Part shown: in pieces, positions 16,729 through 20,020 of the stretch
Position numbering within the stretch: position 1 is the stretch's first letter
How the letters are laid out: each line of letters begins with the position of its first letter
From: 62-47 sp049647485
Lineage (GTDB): Bacteria; Pseudomonadota; Alphaproteobacteria; Rhizobiales; Xanthobacteraceae
Reading direction: 5' to 3'
Length of the DNA: 20,020 nt
NCBI GenBank assembly: GCA_049647485.1
Contig: JBARXT010000235.1
Span: forward strand, 1-20,020
Notes under the pieces: generated by a model
What the model saw: the letters and a program-made list of their open reading frames with translations, nothing else
What the model was told of the DNA's origin: nothing
Database searches by the model: none
Position numbers and translations under genes: made by a program

Positions 16729-17820
16729 TCAGCTATTGGCGCGGGTGTTGGCGAATTGCGGCGGCACCACCGCATTCTCATCTAACCGCCAGCGCGCGCG
16801 CGGCGGCGCGCCAAGCGCATCGGTGAGGCCGAGCGCCAACCGCTCCGCGCCGGCCCACGCAATCATCGCGCCGTTGTCGGTGCATAGTACCGGCGGCGGC
16901 ATCACCAGTTGAGTCCCCGCCTGCGCGGCGACGTCCTGCAATGCCGTACGCAACGCCTGATTGGCGGCGACGCCGCCGGCCGCGACCAGCGCCGTCGGTT
17001 CACCGAATTGCTCCGCGAACAACCGCAGTCCGACACGAAGCCGGTCCGCCATCGATTCCAGCGCCGCGACCTGAAAGCCGGCGCAGAGGTCGTCGATGTC
17101 CTGTTGTTGCAGCGGCGTCATGCGGCTCGCCTCGTTGCGCACAGCGGTCTTCAATCCCGACAGCGAGAAGTTGGCGTCGGGGCGACCCATCATCGGCCGG
17201 GGAAACTGGAATCGCGCCGCATCGCCACGACTTGCCGCGCGCTCGACCTGCGGACCGCCGGGATAGGGCAGTCCCAGCATCTTCGCGACCTTGTCGAAGG
17301 CCTCGCCGATGGCATCGTCGACCGTGGTGCCGATTCGCACATAATTGCCGACGCCGAGCACCGCGACGATCTGGGTGTGGCCGCCGGAAGCGAGAAACAG
17401 GCAGTAGGGAAATGCCAGCGCGTCGGTCAGGCGCGGCGTCAGCGCGTGCGCCTCCAGATGATTGACCGCGATCAGCGGCCGGCCTGCGACCAGCGCGATG
17501 GCCTTGGCGGTGGTGAGGCCGACAATGACGCCGCCGATCAGCCCCGGCCCGGCGGCGGCGGCGACGCCCGACAACGTGTCGAAGCCGATGCCGGCCTCCT
17601 TCATGGCGCCGGCGACGATGCCGTCCAAAAGATCGACATGGGCGCGGGCTGCGATTTCGGGAACCACGCCACCGAACGGCGCGTGTTCCGCGATCTGCGA
17701 GCGCACGATATTGGACAACATGCGGCCGGAGCCGTCGCCACGGCGCTCGACCACCGCGGCGGCGGTTTCGTCGCAGGTGGTCTCAATCCCCAGAACCAGC
17801 GTCGAGGTGTCGTCAGCCAA
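16729..17820 (-). CDS. tsaD: tRNA N6-adenosine threonylcarbamoyltransferase TsaD
   Basis: Transfers the threonylcarbamoyl group to A37 of ANN-decoding tRNAs, working with TsaB and TsaE. 363 residues. Visible motifs are LVLGIETTCDETAAAVV (8-24, nucleotide-binding ASKHA fold), EIAARAHVDLL, the metal-binding VNHLEAHAL (H121, H125), LFLASGGHTQIV, GEAFDKVAKMLGLPYPGG, FSLSGLKTA, VAAGGVAANQALR and LCTDNGAMIAWAG with the second metal aspartate. The start is a TTG at 17820, preceded by AAGGG with 6 bases of spacing. No in-frame ATG or GTG would preserve the N-terminal LGIETTCDET strand, so the TTG is well supported. It heads the tsaD-gpsA unit and is divergent from hemC with 76 bases between. Confidence 0.97.
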   Translation of the reverse strand: MADDTSTLVLGIETTCDETAAAVVERRGDGSGRMLSNIVRSQIAEHAPFGGVVPEIAARAHVDLLDGIVAGAMKEAGIGFDTLSGVAAAAGPGLIGGVIVGLTTAKAIALVAGRPLIAVNHLEAHALTPRLTDALAFPYCLFLASGGHTQIVAVLGVGNYVRIGTTVDDAIGEAFDKVAKMLGLPYPGGPQVERAASRGDAARFQFPRPMMGRPDANFSLSGLKTAVRNEASRMTPLQQQDIDDLCAGFQVAALESMADRLRVGLRLFAEQFGEPTALVAAGGVAANQALRTALQDVAAQAGTQLVMPPPVLCTDNGAMIAWAGAERLALGLTDALGAPPRARWRLDENAVVPPQFANTRANS

Positions 17821-17896
17821 TGCAAGCCCTTGCGTTTGCGGTCAAACCGGCGTTTGTCTGCCCTTCTTCATTTGCGTAGCATTGCGAGGCCACAGG
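17821..17896. promoter_or_regulatory. Divergent intergenic region tsaD / hemC
   Basis: These 76 bases must hold both start regions. AAGGG (on the minus strand, 6 bases from the tsaD TTG) and GAGG (about 17885-17888, 8 bases from the hemC GTG) are the likely ribosome-binding sites. A small GCAAG/CTTGC inverted repeat (17822-17833) overlaps the tsaD site. Promoter boxes are not clear, and the spacing suggests short leaders. Confidence 0.4.
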
Positions 17897-18868
17897 GTGC
17901 AATCTTCCGGCGAACAATCCAGAACCGAAGGTGACATTCTGACGACCATCGGCACGCGCGGCAGCCCCTTGGCGCTAGCGCAGGCCCATGACGTCCGCGC
18001 CCGACTGGCGCGCGCCCATAGTGTCGATGCAGAGCGGATCGCCATTCGCGTGATCCGCACCAGCGGCGACGCGATCCAGGACCGCACCTTGGCGGAATCC
18101 GGCGGCAAGGGCCTGTTCACCAAGGAGATCGAGGAGGCGCTGCTGGCGGGCAGCATCGATCTCGCCGTGCATTCCTCCAAGGACGTGCCGACGTTTCTGC
18201 CGGACGCCACCTGGCTCTCGGCGTTCCTGCCACGTGAAGATCCGCGCGATGTCTTCATCAGCCACACGGCAGCTTCGCTTGCGGATCTGCCGGCGGGCGC
18301 CGTGGTCGGCACCGCCTCCTTGCGGCGTCAGGCCATGGTCCTGCGGCTGCGGCCCGACCTCAAGGTCGAGGTGATGCGCGGCAATGTCGAAACGCGCTTG
18401 CGCAAGCTCGCGGACGGCGAGGCCGATGCGACGCTGCTGGCGCTCGCCGGCTTGAAACGCCTCGGCCTCACTGACAAAGCGACGCGCATTTTCAGCATCG
18501 ACGAATTCTTGCCGGCGGTCGGTCAAGGCGCCATCGCCATCGAGTCGCGCCGCGACGACGACCGCACCAATGCGTTCGTCAAAGCCATCGCCGACGCCGA
18601 CACCGATGTCGCGCTCAGCGCCGAACGCAGTTTCCTCGCGCTGCTGGACGGCTCCTGCCGCACGCCGATCGGCGGCCACTGCCGCGTCGACGGCGAGCGG
18701 ATTCATTTTCGCGGCCTCATCATCTCGCCGGACGGTCGCGAGTCCTACGAGACAACGCGTGAAGGCACGCGCGCCGACGCCATCGCGCTCGGCACCGACG
18801 CCGCGCGTGAATTGCGCGCGCAGGCCGGCGAGAAATTCTTCACGTTGTTCTCCGGCGCCGGAAGCTGA
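17897..18868 (+). CDS. hemC: Porphobilinogen deaminase (hydroxymethylbilane synthase)
   Basis: Polymerises four porphobilinogen units into hydroxymethylbilane in heme and other tetrapyrrole synthesis. 323 residues from the GTG at 17897. Motifs seen are IGTRGSPLALAQAH, IRTSGDAIQD, GGKGLFTKEIEEALL, DLAVHSSKDVPTFLP, GTASLRRQA, VMRGNVETRLRKL, FLPAVGQGAIAIE and DGSCRTPIGGH, in which C254 carries the dipyrromethane cofactor (C242 in E. coli). The same frame is open upstream to 17462, but that part overlaps tsaD on the other strand and is not homologous. The GTG has GAGG about 8 bases before it and there is no closer ATG that keeps the GTRGSPLAL strand. The N-terminal VQSSGEQSRTEGD tail is short and variable in relatives. 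hemD follows after one base. Confidence 0.97.
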   Translation: MQSSGEQSRTEGDILTTIGTRGSPLALAQAHDVRARLARAHSVDAERIAIRVIRTSGDAIQDRTLAESGGKGLFTKEIEEALLAGSIDLAVHSSKDVPTFLPDATWLSAFLPREDPRDVFISHTAASLADLPAGAVVGTASLRRQAMVLRLRPDLKVEVMRGNVETRLRKLADGEADATLLALAGLKRLGLTDKATRIFSIDEFLPAVGQGAIAIESRRDDDRTNAFVKAIADADTDVALSAERSFLALLDGSCRTPIGGHCRVDGERIHFRGLIISPDGRESYETTREGTRADAIALGTDAARELRAQAGEKFFTLFSGAGS

Positions 18869-18869
18869 C

Positions 18870-19616
18870 GTGGCCCTGCTCGTCACCCGTCCCGCGCCGG
18901 ACAACGCCACCACGGCGACGGCGCTGCGCAGCAAAGGCTTAGACGTGTTGCTGGCGCCGATGCTGCGCTTCGAGCCGGTCCCGTTCGAACTGGAACCCGA
19001 TGCGCGTTTCGACGCCGTGCTGGCGACCAGCAGCAACGCGTTGCGCGCGCTTGCCGAAACATCGGCACGACTACGCTGGCTGAAAACGCCGCTCTATGCG
19101 GTCGGCGAACGCACCGCGCAGGCCGCACGCGATCTCGGCTTCGGCAGCGTGGTGGCTGCAAGCGGCGACGGTGCATCGCTGCGCGATCTCGTCGTGGCGC
19201 AGGCGCGCGCCAAGATGCTGAAGAAATCCGCACGACTGCTTTATCTCGCCGCTGCAGATCGCGCGGTGAATCTTGATGACGAATTGAGCCCATTCGGTTT
19301 CGATGTGGTCACCGTCACGACCTATCGCATGATCGCCACACCGGATCTACCCGAGGACGTTTGCGCGGCCTTCACCGCCGGCCATATCGAAGCGGTATTG
19401 CATTATTCGGCCCGCAGCGCCCATGCCTTCGTCGCCGCGGCGCGTGCCGCCGGGCTGGAAATCATGGCGCTTGCGGTGCCCCATTGCTGCATATCCGCCA
19501 ATGTCGCGGCCGTACTCCGGGAAGCCGGGGCCACGCAGGTTGCAGTCGCGGGCGCGCCGGACGAAGATGCGCTGTTGAATGTGCTCGACCGTGCACTGCG
19601 GCCGCAATCGGGTTAA
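18870..19616 (+). CDS. hemD: Uroporphyrinogen-III synthase
   Basis: Cyclises hydroxymethylbilane with inversion of ring D to give uroporphyrinogen III. 248 residues. HemD proteins diverge strongly, but the pattern fits: ALLVTRPAPDNATTATAL at the N-terminus, then VLLAPMLRFEPV, DAVLATSSNALRAL, PLYAVGERTAQAARDLGF, LLYLAAADRAVNLDDEL, VTVTTYRMIA, VLHYSARSAHAFV and the C-terminal ISANVAAVLREAG, which are the usual two-domain landmarks. The start is the GTG at 18870, one base after the hemC TGA (TGA-C-GTG), so translation is probably coupled. Position directly after hemC supports the call strongly. Confidence 0.93.
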   Translation: MALLVTRPAPDNATTATALRSKGLDVLLAPMLRFEPVPFELEPDARFDAVLATSSNALRALAETSARLRWLKTPLYAVGERTAQAARDLGFGSVVAASGDGASLRDLVVAQARAKMLKKSARLLYLAAADRAVNLDDELSPFGFDVVTVTTYRMIATPDLPEDVCAAFTAGHIEAVLHYSARSAHAFVAAARAAGLEIMALAVPHCCISANVAAVLREAGATQVAVAGAPDEDALLNVLDRALRPQSG

Positions 19617-19639
19617 GCAGGGTTGCGCCGAATCGGGCC

Positions 19640-19677
19640 GGAGGTCGATCCTCCACAGGCATCATCTGGAGTTGAGG
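19640..19677 (+). promoter_or_regulatory. Competing small stem-loops in the hemD-mitofilin leader
   Basis: GGAGG (19640-19644) can pair with CCTCC (19650-19654), while the overlapping CTCCA (19651-19655) can pair with TGGAG (19667-19671), which adjoins the GAGG (19674-19677) likely used as ribosome-binding site. The two stems exclude each other. Each is only 5 bp, so this is suggestive only. Confidence 0.2.
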
Positions 19678-19687
19678 AACCGTCACG

Positions 19688-20020
19688 ATGGTCGATGACC
19701 AAGCTGAAACTCCCCAGGCCACTCCGGAGTCCAGCCGGCCCAAGCGCACGCCGCCGACGATCGATCTCGAGGCTACCGAAATTTCCCGCGAACCCGCCGA
19801 GACCTCCGCGACCGCAACCGATACCACCGAGGGCGAGCCACCGCGCGAGGAGCCGGTTGAAAACTCCGCTCAGAGCAGCACCGAAACACCGGCCGCATCG
19901 CCCGCGCCGAGAGCGGCAATGGCGGTGACCGCAGCCTTGATCGGCGCGCTGGCCGCTTGCGGCGTTATCGGCGCGGCGATCTGGGCAGGCTGGCCGCCGA
20001 CGCCCCCGCCGGTCGTTGCC
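19688..20020 (+). CDS. Mitofilin/HemX-like inner-membrane protein (5' part)
   Basis: Open from an ATG at 19688 to the window end, 111 codons. The first 75 residues are rich in Pro, Glu, Thr and Ser (for example TDTTEGEPPREEPVEN) and probably disordered. A single transmembrane segment follows (AAMAVTAALIGALAACGVIGAA, about 77-98) and then a proline-rich stretch. Alphaproteobacteria usually carry, directly after hemC-hemD, a COG4223/mitofilin-domain gene followed by hemY, and this protein has the expected architecture. The mitofilin domain itself would lie beyond the window, so the call rests on position and N-terminal layout. In relatives the protein is linked to cristae-like intracytoplasmic membranes. 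GAGG 10 bases upstream supports the start. It lies 71 bases after hemD. Confidence 0.7.
   Translation, partial: MVDDQAETPQATPESSRPKRTPPTIDLEATEISREPAETSATATDTTEGEPPREEPVENSAQSSTETPAASPAPRAAMAVTAALIGALAACGVIGAAIWAGWPPTPPPVVA

Noticed and set aside
16909..17934. 341-codon plus-strand open frame opposite tsaD
   Set aside because: Antisense to clear tsaD motifs and overlaps the hemC start in another frame; the translation has no plausible fold.

Overview
This window is a chromosomal core region of a GC-rich alphaproteobacterium, most likely in the Bradyrhizobium/Rhodopseudomonas/Nitrobacter/Afipia group (Nitrobacteraceae, order Hyphomicrobiales). The protein sequences, the gene neighbours, the frequent GTG/TTG starts and the intergenic palindromes all point that way. 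I see no CRISPR array, prophage, integrase, transposase or toxin-antitoxin pair, and no rRNA or tRNA gene. Almost every base belongs to recognisable housekeeping genes.

Layout. (1) 1-2455, minus: hrpB, a DExH helicase whose last residues fall off the left edge. It carries a REP-like palindrome in frame inside the coding sequence. (2) 2575-6752, plus: a multi-pass membrane acyltransferase and then polA. PolA keeps its 5'-nuclease and polymerase active sites but has lost the key residues of all three 3'-5' exonuclease motifs. (3) 6895-10164, minus: rsmB (16S rRNA m5C methyltransferase) followed by a heparinase II/III-family gene. (4) 10358-11237, plus: a small DUF1674/SDHAF4-like protein and a membrane-anchored thermonuclease-fold protein. 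(5) 11317-11829, minus: an exported L,D-transpeptidase. (6) 12251-17820, minus: tsaD, gpsA, an EVE-domain protein, an ETF-beta-type lysine methyltransferase and acs (acetyl-CoA synthetase), with an intrinsic terminator about 200 bases beyond acs. (7) 17897-20020, plus: hemC, hemD and the start of a mitofilin/HemX-like inner-membrane protein, a heme-biosynthesis operon divergent from tsaD.

Functionally the window covers genome replication and repair (polA), rRNA and tRNA modification (rsmB, tsaD), tetrapyrrole synthesis (hemC, hemD), phospholipid precursor supply (gpsA), acetate activation (acs), respiratory-enzyme maturation or modification (SDHAF4-like, ETF-beta methyltransferase) and envelope remodelling (L,D-transpeptidase, acyltransferase, heparinase-like protein).

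The part not explained by genes is a set of palindromic repeats. Four members of one mosaic family (about 55-90 bases, two or three adjacent hairpins, some closed by an outer TCGTC/GACGA stem) lie in intergenic gaps. One member of a different Rhizobiales-type palindrome lies between two convergent genes. One short REP-like palindrome is inside hrpB. I did not find a convincing undescribed multi-gene system. The observations most worth checking are the degenerate proofreading site of PolA and the placement of these repeats.
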